Assembly (NCBI GenBank): GCA_003013855.2
Contig: ML058384.1
Span: 16,006,176 to 16,070,175, forward strand
Reading direction: 5' to 3'
Source: Liriodendron chinense
Taxonomy: Eukaryota > Streptophyta > Magnoliopsida > Magnoliales > Magnoliaceae
DNA: 64,000 nucleotides
How positions within the stretch are numbered: the stretch's first letter is position 1; every line of letters starts with the position of its first letter. A program made the translations under genes and the position numbers. This document shows positions 32,367 through 43,679 of the stretch, in pieces. The notes below the pieces were generated by a model, which had not been told where the DNA came from, made no database searches, and saw only the letters and a program-made list of their open reading frames with translations.

Positions 32367-32702
32367 CTTCCGGGACGTTTTTGCTCAAGTATGTACCTCC
32401 TGTGCTCTTCGGGGGGTGCCTAGGTTTATCTCCTCGAGTTCGTCGATCGTTGGCTGTCCGCCATCTTCCAGTTGCACAGGCACGATACTTGGCTGGACCC
32501 ACATCGACAGGCTCTTGTAACTGGGTTTCCTCTGCTGGGCCGATGGTTACCATATTCACACTTCCCTAGCCCCTAGGCCCTCTCCATTGCGGTAGATTCG
32601 CCTCTGTTCTTCAAATGAGGCCAGCAACCTCCTCTCTGTGTCTGTGCTTCGGTCAGGGAATCCATATTCATGATTTTTCGGCTCTGCTGTATCTCTTTTC
32701 TT
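32367..32702 (-). other. Poorly conserved linker between protease and RT
   Basis: Open frames exist on the minus strand, but I see no conserved motif. It is most simply the variable spacer of the Tat polyprotein, broken by shifts. Confidence 0.4.
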
Positions 32703-33860
32703 CTATTGGTCGAGGTTGGGCAAGCCCCCTTTCTCCCCTCTTTCTTCTGATGGCGCTGGCCGGCTCGGCGCTGAGTGGAATCTGATGTCTTTCTGGGTGA
32801 CATGTCTTGACGGCACGATGAACTGGCTTGGGGCTTTTGGAAAGGGTTTGGTTCTTCCTATCTTGGGTACCGGTACGTTGAAGCTGGACTTGAGCACGCT
32901 CATGTCTTGATCTGAGATCAACTTTAGCACAGACTGCCCTGGCTGACGTAAATGTTGCGGTATCACGTAAAATTTCTTCGTGATTGGCCGAGAGTGACTC
33001 TCCATAGGATGTCGGGATCCCCCTTGGGTGGCATTCTGAGGTTCACTTCCCCACACGAACTTCTCTATTCGAGTTTTTACCATCTGCCCCTTCTCTGATA
33101 CCTTGGTCCTTTCGCTGGTTTCACTGCCGTCGGCCAGGCTGTAGTATTTTGCATCGGCTAAAAACGATTCGGCTATCGTATATGGCTTTGGATCCGCCGT
33201 GACCCTGTACTGAATTCCGTCTCTGTTGTATTTAAAACACTGGTGATACGTCGAGGGGATTATGCGATTTTGATGAAGCCAAGGCCTTCCCAGAAGGAGG
33301 TTGTATGTTGTACTGCATCGATTACCTGACATGTCACTTTTGTAGTTAGTCCTTCGATTTCTAACATTACCGTAATTGACCCGAGCGTGCGCTGACTGTC
33401 TTGATTGAAACCTTGAATCATCATAAAACTTGGGCGCAACGCCGATTGCATATAGCCTAGCATCTGTAATGTTCTCAAGGGCATGATATTTACGGCCGAC
33501 CCGTCGTCCAACATACATCTCTTGACCTCGGTATCCCTGATTATTCCTGTGACCATTAGCGGACGGTTATGGTTTGTGGTTTCTATCGTGCGGTCTTCTT
33601 CTGAGAACGTGATGGTCGAAGGGTGATTAACGGGCATGACTTGCGACACCGGCACACACCCTTCCCAGAATTTATCTGAATCTTTCATTTCTTCTTCTAT
33701 CTCTATCATCGTGACCTCCCTGATTTCATTGTCAAGCAAGGCGTTGATTAACATTTCCCTGTATGCTTTTAAAAGGCATAGGGCATCGTATATACTCAAG
33801 CGGGCGGGGACCTTTCGTAGGTGCGATACAATATCATACGCCACTGACCTAGGGTTATGT
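32703..33860 (-). pseudogene. Tat-lineage gypsy protease and linker, 5'-truncated
   Basis: Two overlapping frames (33844-33260 and 33518-32703) together give VPARLSIYDALCLL, then LDDGSAVNIMP (the D-G-S form of the aspartic protease active site used in this lineage) at about 33525-33493. LLLGRPWLHQNRIIPST follows at about 33295-33245, where the frame changes. The polyprotein then passes into a basic, poorly conserved linker. Gag is missing: at about 33860 the sequence switches abruptly to an unrelated plus-strand element, so this copy has lost its 5' end. Confidence 0.75.
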
Positions 33861-33865
33861 TGAGG

Positions 33866-34270
33866 CTAGATCCACCAAATTTTACTTAATTGTAGCTGAC
33901 AAGTTAGTTAGAGGAAAACTAGTTAAAAAATTTGAAAATATCATATACTATACAGATTTAGCAAATTTATGAAGACTGGTCAGAAAGTACCTATTTCTGG
34001 ACAGATTACACCATGGGAATTTTAGAAAATTCTATAATTAGTAAAAAAATCTGAAATTTTACAGTGATAAAGTGACTCATCCAGAAAGTCACACAAAAAT
34101 TTTAGTGTAAAAATATAACTAATAAGATAATAAATCAATGCTGAAACCGACCCTGAATGTACATCAAGTAAAATTTTCAAATGTCTACCCTCACTGTTCT
34201 TCTTATTTAAGTACAATAAACCCCTTAGTGGCTCGTGGGCACTAAATTTCGTTATTCCTCTTAGGTGATT
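33866..34270 (+). other. Truncated leader of the Tekay/Del chromovirus
   Basis: AT-rich non-coding sequence immediately before the gag ATG. No 5' LTR or primer site is found, so the element is cut at about 33866, where it meets the truncated Tat protease. A stretch at 34200-34265 (CTTAGTGGCTCGTGGGCAC) precedes the start codon. Confidence 0.5.
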
Positions 34271-35660
34271 ATGGCTCCTAGGAAATCCAAAAGCCTTCGT
34301 GATATAGGCCCATCATCAAGTGTAACTGTGGCCCAAAGACCAGTAGTGAATCCTACAGTGGTGGTAGAAGAAGAGGCGTCAAATAGAGAACAAGATGAAA
34401 ATTATATGGAGGAAGAAGAAAACTTTGAGGAACAACAGAATCTTGCACCACCTCCACCGTCAACAAATCAAAATGAAGCGGGGCCCAGTACTCGGTTACC
34501 ATTGTCTCCTAGGACAACGCAGGCGAATCCTACGGGACCAAACATTCAACCCTTGGATGCAGCATTCGGATTACTTCACCAAATGGCGGCAATGATGAAA
34601 CAACAACAGGAATAGTTTGCTGCACAATGGGCTAACATAACTCAAGGACCACGTGGAAATCGACAGACAGTGCCAATGAGATCGGAACAACCACGAGAGG
34701 TGGACTTGCTGGAGAAGTTCACCAAACTCAGGCCTTCAGTATTTCAGGGTGCCACAAATCCAACTATAGCGGAGGATTAGTTGGTCCAAGTAGAGAAGGT
34801 ATTAGAAGCAATGAACTGCCCTGACAATCAAAAGGTTCGATTGGCTTCATTCATCCTCCAAGTTGAAGCAGATGTTTGGTGGTGTGCGGCAAAGCGGGTG
34901 GTGGAAGCTAATCATGAGTGGACATGGGCAGAGTTTGAGAAGAAATTTCGTGAGAAGTATTTTCCTCGGGCCTACAGAAATCAGAAAATGGCCGAGTTCA
35001 CTAAGTTAGAACAAGGCTTAATGACTGTGACTTAGTATGAGGCTAAGTTTGCAGAATTGTCCAGATATGTTCCGAAAATCTTGGAAGATAAAGAATATAA
35101 AATCTCTAAGTTTGATGAAGGACTTCGTCAGAATATTCGAACAAAATTCTGCACCGACACTATTAAAAGCTATGCTGAGATAGTGAACAAAGCGTTCAAG
35201 GCTGAAATGGATAATGAACGGTTCCAGAAATCTCGAACTCAAATAACTGGAAGTCAGTCTAGGTCTGCACCAAGTCAGCAGCAATCATTAGAGAAGAGGC
35301 AAAGGGTTAATGTGCCAACTTTCGTGGCGAACAATCAGGACCAGTTCTTTGCTGGAAACTGTGCTCACTGCAATAAGTATGGACACAAAGCAATACACTG
35401 TCAGACTCGACTTCGCGACATGGGTTTACTACCTTCCTTACCTTCCCGTGCGCAGTTCCCTGCTACAACTCAACAGTCAAGCATGACATCTCAGGCATCG
35501 CGGTCAGCAAATCCCTATCCTCAATCTTCAAAGTTGTTACCTCCCAGGCCGCAACAGTTCCAACAAAATCGGCCCCAGCAGCCAGCTCGACCTACGACTT
35601 CTCAGAATCAAGGAGGACAACAATTTAGACAACAACCTATGCAAGGAAAAGTATATGCGA
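34271..35660 (+). pseudogene. Tekay/Del-type chromovirus gag
   Basis: The frame starts MAPRKSKS at 34271 and has an acidic, proline-rich N-terminus. The gag core is WCAAKRVVEANHEWTWAEFEKKFREKYFP (about 34877-34968). FDEGLRQNIRTKFC follows near 35110-35150, and a CAHCNKYGHKAIHC zinc knuckle (C-x2-C-x4-H-x4-C) at about 35358-35400. Only three stop codons interrupt it (TAG at 34613, 34778 and 35033). Two are most simply derived from TGG or CAG by a single transition. Capsid/nucleocapsid function is inferred from family; this copy is inactive. Confidence 0.85.
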
Positions 35661-37790
35661 TTGCACCAACTGCTGAGCCAGAGGTGGACAACAATGTGTT
35701 GGAAGGTATGGCGAATGTTCGTGATAAATCTGTTACTATTCTTTTCGACTCTGGTGCTAGCTTATCTTTCATATCAACTGCTGTAGTGGAACGCTTAGGC
35801 CTTAAACCAGAACACCTTAGAAAAACAATCTCAGTTGAGACACATATAGGAAAGGCAGTAGTCTTGAACCAAGTGTGTAGAGCATGTCAACTCAATATTG
35901 GTGGTGTACTTATGCAAGCAGATTTGATTGTGATGGACATGCCAGGGTATGATGTAATCCTAGGTATGGACTGGCTTACCTCGAATCGAGATAAAATAGA
36001 TTGTCATGATAAGTCAGTTACTTTCTCTATTCCTGGCAAAGAACCATTCCAAATGCAGGTCATAGAGAAGGGTAAAGAATTTATACATATCATAGTGCTA
36101 AAGGAAGATGAGTCACAAGAGCAGACCTTGGATCAAATTTCGGTGGCCCGAGGTTTTTCAGGACATTCCTGGATTACCACCTCGACGGGACGTCGATTTC
36201 GGTATCGATCTCTTACCAGGTACGGCACCAATCTCTATTCAGCCATACCGAATGTCGACAGTGGAATTAAAGGAGTTGAAAGATCAGCTGGGTGAATTAA
36301 CAAAATAAGGTTTCATAAGACTTAGCACATCCCCGTGGGGTGCGCCAGTAATTTTTGTAAAGAAGAAAGACGGTAGTATGTGGTTATGTATTGACTACCG
36401 TCGGCTGAATGAGGTGACCATCAAGAACAAATACCCATTACCTCGTATCGACGACTTATTCGATCAGTTGAAGGGTGCTTGCTATTTCTCTAAAATCGAT
36501 TTAAGGTCGGGATATCATCAGCTACGAATTAAGGAAGCAGATATATAGAAGACGGCGTTCCGAACATGATATGGGCATTATGAATTTTTGGTTATGCCTT
36601 TTGGGTTGACCAATGCCCCAGCCGTGTTTATGGATTTGATGAACAGAATATTCCAGCCATATCTGGATCAGTTCGTTATCGTATTTATCGATGATGTATT
36701 AATTTACTCGAAGACTAGTAGGGAGCATGAGATGCATTTGAGGACAGCGTTGCAGGTTCTGAAGGATAACCAACTTTATGCAAAATTTTCGAAGTGTGAA
36801 TTCTGGGCAGAGAAAGTTCAATTCCTCGGCCATGTTATCTCCAGAGAAGGAGTAGCAGTGGACCCGGCAAAGATTGAAGCAGTAGTCAAATGGGAACAGC
36901 CCACTAATGTGTCGAAAATCCGAAGTTTCCTTGGTCTGGCTGGATATTACCGGAGATTCATCAAAGACTTCTCTAAAATTTCTGGCTCGTTAACCAGCTT
37001 GACTCGGAAGGGTGTACCTTTTATATGGACCGAAAGTTGTGAAGAAGCATTTCAGGAGTTGAAAAGACTTCTAACTACAGCCCCTGTTCTTACCCTTCCA
37101 CAAGAGGGTGTGAAGTTTATACTCTATACAGATACATCTATTCTAGGCCTAGGTTGCGTATTCATGCAAGAAGGCAAGGTGATAGCATATGCGTCAAGGC
37201 AATTAAAGAATCATGAACGTAATTATCCTACACATGATTTGGAACTAGCCGCTATTGTATTGGCCTTAAAAATTTGGAGGCATTATTTGTATGGCGAGCG
37301 GTTTGATTTATTCACCGATCATAAAAGCCTATGATATTTGTTCTCTCAAAAGGAGTTAAATATGAGACAATGAAGGTGGGTGGAATTTTTGAAAGATTAC
37401 GATTTCGAATTATTATATCACCCTGGAAAGGCAAATTTAGTAGCAGACGCTCTCAGCAGGAAGCAATATAAGAAGCAAATCATGGCAAATCTCATGGTTC
37501 ACGAATGGAAAATGCTTGATGATGCAAAGGAATTCGATGTAGAATTATTATTTCATGATCATGAGTGTGTTCAGTTGGAAAATCTCAGGATAAGACCAAC
37601 CTTAGCTGACAGGATCATAGAAGCCCAAGAAAGTAGTAAATGGTTACAGCAGGTGATAGTTAAACATCAAGGGAAAGAAGCTTCAGAATGGAAGATATGG
37701 GAAGACAAAGGTATTCAGTATCGTAATCGACTATACATACCGAATGTACCTGAATTAAAGGAAGAAATTATGAAGACAGCTCACTGAACA
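35661..37790 (+). pseudogene. Tekay/Del chromovirus protease, reverse transcriptase and RNase H
   Basis: The protease shows LFDSGASLSFIS at about 35741-35775 and a GMDWL motif at about 35964. A frameshift lies near 36140. RT begins with SPWGAPVIFVKKKDGS (about 36330-36375), then DYRRLNE, MPFGLTNAPAVF (36594-36630) and the catalytic FIDDVL (36687-36704). The connection GLAGYYRRFIKDFS lies near 36935. RNase H has LYTDTS (about 37122) and FTDHKSL (37314-37333). Stops at 36306 (TAA), 36546, 36567, 37332 and 37371 interrupt otherwise well preserved domains. Confidence 0.88.
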
Positions 37791-39029
37791 AAGTTCATGA
37801 TTCACCCTGGGAGTACAAAGATGTACCAAAACGTGAAGCAACTATATTGGTGGCCAAAAATGAAGAAGGATATCGCAGAATACGTGTCACGGTGTTTTAT
37901 CTGTCAGCAGGTGAAGGCTGATCATCAAAATCCGTCCGAACTTCTTCAACCGTTGAAGATACCCGAATGGAAGTGGGATTGTATATCTATGGACTTTATA
38001 GTTGGGCTACCCGTGACTCAGAAGAAGCATGATTCGATTTAGGTAATTGTTGACCGATTAACGAAATCGGCTCATTTCATTCCCATTCGAATAAATTATT
38101 CGATGGATGTCTTAGCCAGACTATACATCAAAGAAGTAGTGTGGTTGCATGGTATACCGAGTTCCATCGTCTCAGATCGTGACCCTCGATTCACATCACG
38201 GTTCTGGACAAGTTTACAAGAAGCCATTGGTACGACTTTGGACTTTAGTACAGCTTATCATCCACAATCAAATGGGCAGACAGAAAGGGTGAACTAGATA
38301 CTCGAAGACTTGTTACGTGCATGTGCTCTCGATTTCAAAAGCAGTTGGGACGATAATCTGCATTTTGCTGAGTTCGCCTACAACAACAGCTATCAAGCTA
38401 GTATTTGTATGGCACCGTACGAAGCATTGTATGGGCGACCTTGTCGAGCACCTAATTGCTGGACAGAAGTGGGTGAGAAGAGTTTGATTGGTCCCGACAT
38501 TATTCAGGAAGCTTTAGTAAAGGTTGAACTCATTCGGAAGCGTCTATTAGCAGCTCAAAGCCGTCAAAAGAGTTATGCAGACAACAGAAGACGAGACTTA
38601 AATTTTCAGGAAGGAGATAACGTTTTCCTCAAAGTTTCACCAATGAAGGGATTAATGCGATTCGGAAAGAAAGGCAAACTAGCTCTGCGTTTTATCGGTC
38701 CATTCCAGGTTATAGAGCGAATAGGAGTTGCAGCGTACAAACTTGCGTTACCACCTCAACTTGCAAGTGTTCACAATGTATTCCATGTGTCTATGCTACG
38801 AAAGTTCAAAAGAGATGCTTCGCATACTATAGATTGGCAAGACCTGGAACTTCAAGAAGACGTCTCTTATGTAGAAAAGCCGACTCGTATCTTGGACCGG
38901 AAGGAGCATGTACTACGAAACGAGATTGTACTGTTAGTTAAAGTACTGTGGAACCATCATGGAATAGAAGAAGCATCATGGGAGCAAGAGTCGAAAATTC
39001 GCGAAAAATATCCTCTGCTATTCGAATAA
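37380..39029 (+). pseudogene. Tekay/Del chromovirus integrase with C-terminal chromodomain
   Basis: After the RNase H end (HPGKANLVADALSRKQ) comes the integrase zinc finger, with His in MIHPGS and CFICQQVK at 37893-37916. The first catalytic Asp lies in SMDFIVGLP (37987-38013), the second in SDRDPRF (38173-38193), and the Glu in NGQTERVN (38272-38295). The GKLALRFIGPFQVIERIG module lies near 38667-38720. The tail VEKPTRILDRKEHVLRN...VLWNHHGIEEASWEQE (38870-38995) is the chromodomain-like motif of Tekay/Del chromoviruses, thought to direct insertion into heterochromatin. Stops at 37785 (TGA), 38040 (TAG) and 38295 (TAG) make it a pseudogene. Confidence 0.88.
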
Positions 39030-39062
39030 GAACCCAGGTAAATTTCGAGGACGAAATTTTTG

Positions 39063-39076
39063 TTAGGGGGGTAGAA
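39063..39076 (+). other. Polypurine tract of the Tekay/Del element
   Basis: TTAGGGGGGTAGAA directly precedes the LTR start TGTAACGACCC, the usual place for plus-strand priming. Confidence 0.75.
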
Positions 39077-39862
39077 TGTAACGACCCTAAAATTTCGGTA
39101 GGAAAATTTTCTTTTAGGAACAAAGATGGGTTTAGCTAAATAAATTTAAGATGATAAACAAAAGAAAAGCATTGACTGATTGGTTAAAGCCCTTTTAAGC
39201 GAGAGGGAAGACCAGGGATCGAGTCCTATCACTAACAAGAATTTAATTTTCTTTTTTTTTTTGCTCTAAATACGAATTTTGAAATTCAAAATTAATCTTA
39301 TCTTATCTCAACCAACCCATCTTATCCGCAACAAATTCCAACAAACTTCTCTTTAAAAAGAGAAAGAACGAGATGGTATTTCATCCATCGTAAAAGAAAG
39401 GAAAGAAAAGGAGAGAAAGGAAGAGGAACGGAGGGATCTTGCGGCTAAATCAAGTAGGTGCTCTTTCTATTCCATTTAAGTAGGCCAGATCCAGCCAATG
39501 AACGGGTTGGATCATCCGTCCGTTCATTGTATGGATCTAGGGACCTTATGTTTATCTTAACCCTTGAATATGTGATCGTGACTGGTGGGGACCATTTGGG
39601 TGGGCCAGGAATCGATCTAGACGGGTCATAATGACCATATGGCCAAAATGTACATGGGCCACAAAATTCAGATCGAATGGACCTTCAGATGGGCCACATC
39701 GATTGAATGAATGATAGCCTTTAAAATTCGTTTATTATTGTTTTATTTAATTATTAAATTAATTATGATAAATTATTTTATTCCAAAACATTATTGGGCC
39801 ACAATGAGGTGGCTGACCCAATGGTCGGACCAGATCTCATGTAAACCATTATATATAGCATA

Positions 39863-39891
39863 AATAATAATAATAATAATAATAATAATAG
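39863..39891. repeat. (AAT)n microsatellite
   Basis: About nine ATA/AAT trinucleotides inside the Tekay/Del LTR. Confidence 0.9.
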
Positions 39892-41558
39892 AAAAAGAAA
39901 AAAAAAGAAGAAAGGAAAAAGTGGCTGGACGTCCAGCGTCAGAGACACTGGAACATCCAGCGTTGGACTTTTGAAAAAGGTGACGTGGGGGCCCCGCTCA
40001 TGGGACCCACCTTGATGTATTTTGTACATCCACTCCGCCCATTTATTGCTCTATCTCATTGTAGGACGAGTGTCCGAATTTGGACCCAAATTGAGGTCCG
40101 AGTGGGCTACACCGCCTGAAACAAACTAATGGTGAAAACTTATAAAATAAAAATGAAATTTAAAAAGATAGAAATTCTGGGCGTGGACCCCATTGTGATG
40201 AAATCAGTAGATCTAAGCCGACCATATGTTGTATTATAATGTTTTACAGCTTGGGTCCAAAAATCAAATAAATCCGAATCTCAGGTGGCCCACACCACTT
40301 AAAATATTAATGATAACAACACACATAGTTGAGGCAATCCGATTTTGGATTGTTGTCCACTTTTGAGACCCATTTGATGACATTTTGAGAAATCTAATCC
40401 GTCCAATATCTTAATAAATATGTTTTCTGGTTAAGGACCAAAAATGGCCTGTATAGGATATTACAGTGGGCCATACCAAGACAAACAGTGGGGACAACAC
40501 CTGTCCACTGGTTGGGAGCTTGTGGGCCCCACACTATAGTTTTTGGAAAATCCGATCCACCCAATCTCTAGAGTAATGAATTATTAGTTTTGTGACAAAA
40601 AATCAGCCCAATCAGAGTTCCAGGTGGGCCATGCCAAGTGAAATAGTGGGGAGGTACGGTATGGATTCTCATAAATGAATCATTTTAGGATATCCTACGA
40701 CAAAATCCTTACAAAATATAATCAATCATATTTGGTAGTGTACCATTGGGGAACTTGTGACCAAGTATAAGATGACCCACCAGTCAAGTGGGCCGTACCA
40801 TCAGAAAATAGAAAAAAAGGGCCATTCCTTTTGGAAACGTGGGTCACAATAATCGAATCTGGACCGTCCATTAAGGAACCAAAACTCAATAAAGTATAAT
40901 CTAAATTGAAAATAAGTATATTAAGGTTAGATTGGTGATTTATAAATATTAATTACATTTATTGTAGATTCAGGACCGATTCTACTTAGGACGTGACAAA
41001 ATTAATAAAGTAATCGCCACTATCAACAGGTGAGTACATCCCAACACGTTTCCTAGTCATTTTAATTAAGTTGTGTGATGGATGCAATATGTGATATTGA
41101 TTAATTCATGCTCATTTAAATATTATTTAAATAATTTCTATTTATAAATGTCATGAAAGATTGCCTCTCAAAATGAGAGATGAAATGTACGGACGTGAAT
41201 TATTATATGGCTGTAAATTATTGCATGCATTATGAATTATTGTGCCTGGAGTTCGACTCTGGAAGACCGGTAGGTACTTAAGTACCCGGTTACCCAGGGA
41301 CCATCCTGGAAGCCCACTAATATGTGGAAGTCCGCCCTACAAGGAAGGGGGAGCCGATTGATGGGATCCAATCGAAGCAAGTGGAAGACTGAATATATGC
41401 CCACTTGATGCATCATTTCATTCATTCTTGCATTAATTATATGTTACCTATATTTGATGGCATGTGTTTATCCTGTTTAATTGAAATGCATGTGAACCGT
41501 ATTGGGTTACTCACTGGGCTTTCCAACTAACGTTGTGGATTAAAAATATACAGATGAT

Positions 41559-41771
41559 GTGGACGTTGAACCTTCAGAGAATGCCCCTGATAATGAGATG
41601 GGACTACTAGAGGAACCGCATGACTATTGGCCTAATTTAACCGAGGAAGAAGTGGCGGCCCTAAACCAAGACGTTGAGACTAGTTTCTGTTATTTTATTA
41701 TTTCAATAATTAGTAGACATCTAATAAAGTCCCAAATGGGTGGACTTAGTTTATGGTTGAATACTTCATGA
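41559..41771 (+). CDS. Small acidic ORF inside the Tekay/Del LTR (doubtful)
   Basis: About 70 codons, strongly acidic in the first 45 (VEPSENAPDNEMGLLEEP, LTEEEVAALNQDVE). It follows a plausible splice acceptor (AAAATATACAG|ATGATGTGG at 41541-41561). I do not recognise it. Acidic composition and an acceptor suggest a spliced LTR-encoded exon, but chance is possible because the LTR is not otherwise coding. Confidence 0.3.
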   Translation: MDVEPSENAPDNEMGLLEEPHDYWPNLTEEEVAALNQDVETSFCYFIISIISRHLIKSQMGGLSLWLNTS

Positions 41772-41909
41772 ATAAATGATAACTTAGTATTTCATTATTT
41801 TATGCCTCTTAAAGTTGTTTAACGTTATAAATGCATTTAGTGCACCAGTCGTACCCCGTAAACTGGGCCGGAGGGTGCACACTCTGAGTCCGAATTTCGG
41901 GGCGTAACA

Positions 41910-42187
41910 TCTACTTTTCCTTTCCGATGTTAGTATCGATCGGGAATGGAAGTGTTGCGATTGGGTACTCAGGTTGCATCACATGCAGGGACAATCACAA
42001 CGTTTTCTCCAAACTCCCGCGGTATGTGCAAGTTATCAATTTCCATACAATCAACTGACTCAGATACAAAGGTAAGCAAAAATTTTAGACCATGATCTAT
42101 GAATGACCGGGTCAGAAGTGGGGTATCCACTCGCTTTAACATTCGGTTGCACACAACCTCTGCCAAAGAGGGGCACCTGTAGACACC
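41910..42187. other. Short internal remnant with polypurine tract before the next LTR
   Basis: The block ends with AAAGAGGGGCACC directly before the LTR start TGTAGACACCCC at 42188, so it looks like the 3' internal end of a plus-strand retrotransposon. An open minus-strand frame (42259-41969, with LTRSFIDHGLKFLL and EIDNLHIPREFG) would be antisense in that element. I do not recognise it. Confidence 0.45.
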
Positions 42188-43326
42188 CCACCTTTGGCTA
42201 CAATGTTGGTAGATATAGCTGAATGAATGGAGGACCATACCCCTAAATCTCATGTCCAAACCTAGCCAAACTCACCCTTGTAAGCCCCAATCCATAGCCC
42301 AGCTCAAGCCTGAACCCAGTCAACTCACCCTAAAACATCAGCTTGAAAAACCAGTAAAAAAATTTCAAAAAAGTCAAACTTGGTGAGTCAACCCGCTGAG
42401 TCAAATCACCGAGTCAACTCACTGGGTTAGTCCAGCCCATGCACCTAGTCAACTCACCGTGTCAACCCATCTTTCAAACCAAGTCGACTCACTTGGTTCT
42501 GAACCATAGCTTCGGAGCAGGTCCGGACCCCGAACCTCGGGCTTTTCTGCTTTAGGTTCTGAGGCCGTACGCTCCGAAGCAGGAGCAGCGCGGCCATATG
42601 GGCGGGGGCCGCCTAAGCATATTTACACAATCTGTCACTCTCCATTGCTATAAAGACCCCCGCCCTTTCTCATTCACAACATCCACCTCCCCTCTCTTCA
42701 GTCCGAGAGTTTTGAGTCAATCTCCATCCCTTTAGACCATTCCTCCACCAAGGAGAGCCTAAGTGAGAAGAGCCTGACCCTGGTCCAGCCCAGTCTGATC
42801 CTGGTCCAAGTCTCCCAAGCTACCTAAGTTCTGACCTAGCCACTCGAAGCAAATCCTTGCGACACCTCTGTCCATCCAGTTACTCTTTTATCAGCATCAT
42901 CTCATTCGCATCCAGCATAAGTGCAACATTTACTTTTCTTCCAATCCCCCTGCTTATCATATCACTGCCAACACTTTGATTATTCAAATACACAGCATGC
43001 ATCCTGCATAAAAACACATGTTAGTTCGAGCGTATGCTCTGGGCTTTCCTGTTAATGTAAACCTGCCCATCAGAAACTCTTACTGTTCAGACCTGCATTC
43101 ATGCATTATATCATTCATGAGAATGTGCGAGGATTAAGTCAAACTTTCAAGTATTAGTTCGATTCTGTAAAGTAGAGACCGTACTTCTCTGTAACCATGA
43201 TCCCTTACCTCGAATCTCTGGCCGCAGATCAAAATGATTCGTTTTAGAGGAAGGAATCTTCCGATTCCCTTCTCTAACGTTTCTACTGGGTCTAGCCGAC
43301 TGTAGATTCAAAGTAACTGGCGAGTG
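42188..43326 (+). repeat. LTR of an Ogre/Tat-like family, with PPT on its left and primer site on its right
   Basis: It starts TGTAGACACCCCACC, has a promoter-like GCTATAAAGACCCC at about 42649-42662 and ends before TGGCGACTCTGGTC. It is the better-preserved relative of 13429-14897; shared pieces include ACCAAGGAGAG, the GTCAACTCACC-rich start and GTCTAGCCGACTGTAGATT. Flanking features mark it as a 3' LTR on the left and a 5' LTR on the right at once, as in LTR-sharing tandem elements. Confidence 0.65.
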
Positions 43327-43340
43327 GCGACTCTGGTCTT
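43327..43340 (+). other. Primer-binding-site-like sequence
   Basis: TGGCGACTCTGGTC lies at the LTR end. The downstream leader (AAAAAAGCCCTCGAGAATGAGG) resembles that after the related LTR at 14897 (GAAAAGCCCTCGATC), so the two copies share LTR plus leader. Confidence 0.5.
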
Positions 43341-43420
43341 ATACAAACTCATCCAAACATATCCAGTTTAACACGACAACCGAGAAAAAAGCCCTCGAGA
43401 ATGAGGCGAGCCAGTGGCAC

Positions 43421-43679
43421 AAACGGCAATTCGCGCGCACGCACCCCCCTTTTCCGAAAGGAAGGGAGAATTCGGGAGCGCGGAGAGGCGATCGTCCACA
43501 GTAGCTCACAATACCTGAAAAACAGTAACAATGACTGTTCTATACTAAATGTTTTCATGTATTGTGGTTCATATGAGTGGCGGATGTTGATCTTTGTTCT
43601 ATCCATGACCTAAAATGAAATCTCGAGGATAATGGATGGATTGGATTCCACTCAAAAGTGATGGTGGGCCTCACAAACG
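43421..43679. other. Leader remnant, no gene
   Basis: CG-rich start (GCGCGCACGCACCCCCC near 43432), then non-coding sequence ending in a foldback-family phrase (ATGGTGGGCCTCAC near 43661). No polyprotein follows the LTR. Confidence 0.45.

Larger units (their letters stand above)
39077..41909 (+). repeat. 3' LTR (2.83 kb) of the Tekay/Del chromovirus
   Basis: It starts TGTAACGACCCTAAAATTTCGG and ends CCGAATTTCGGGGCGTAACA, which are inverted matches of each other and typical of this lineage. Inside, 39580-40870 is made largely of foldback-family phrases (GGGACCCACCTTGATGTATTTTGTACATCCACTCC near 40010, GTGGGCCCCACAC near 40530). An (AAT)n tract lies at 39863-39891. A small acidic ORF lies at 41559-41771. 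The element's 5' LTR is absent from the window. Confidence 0.85.
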
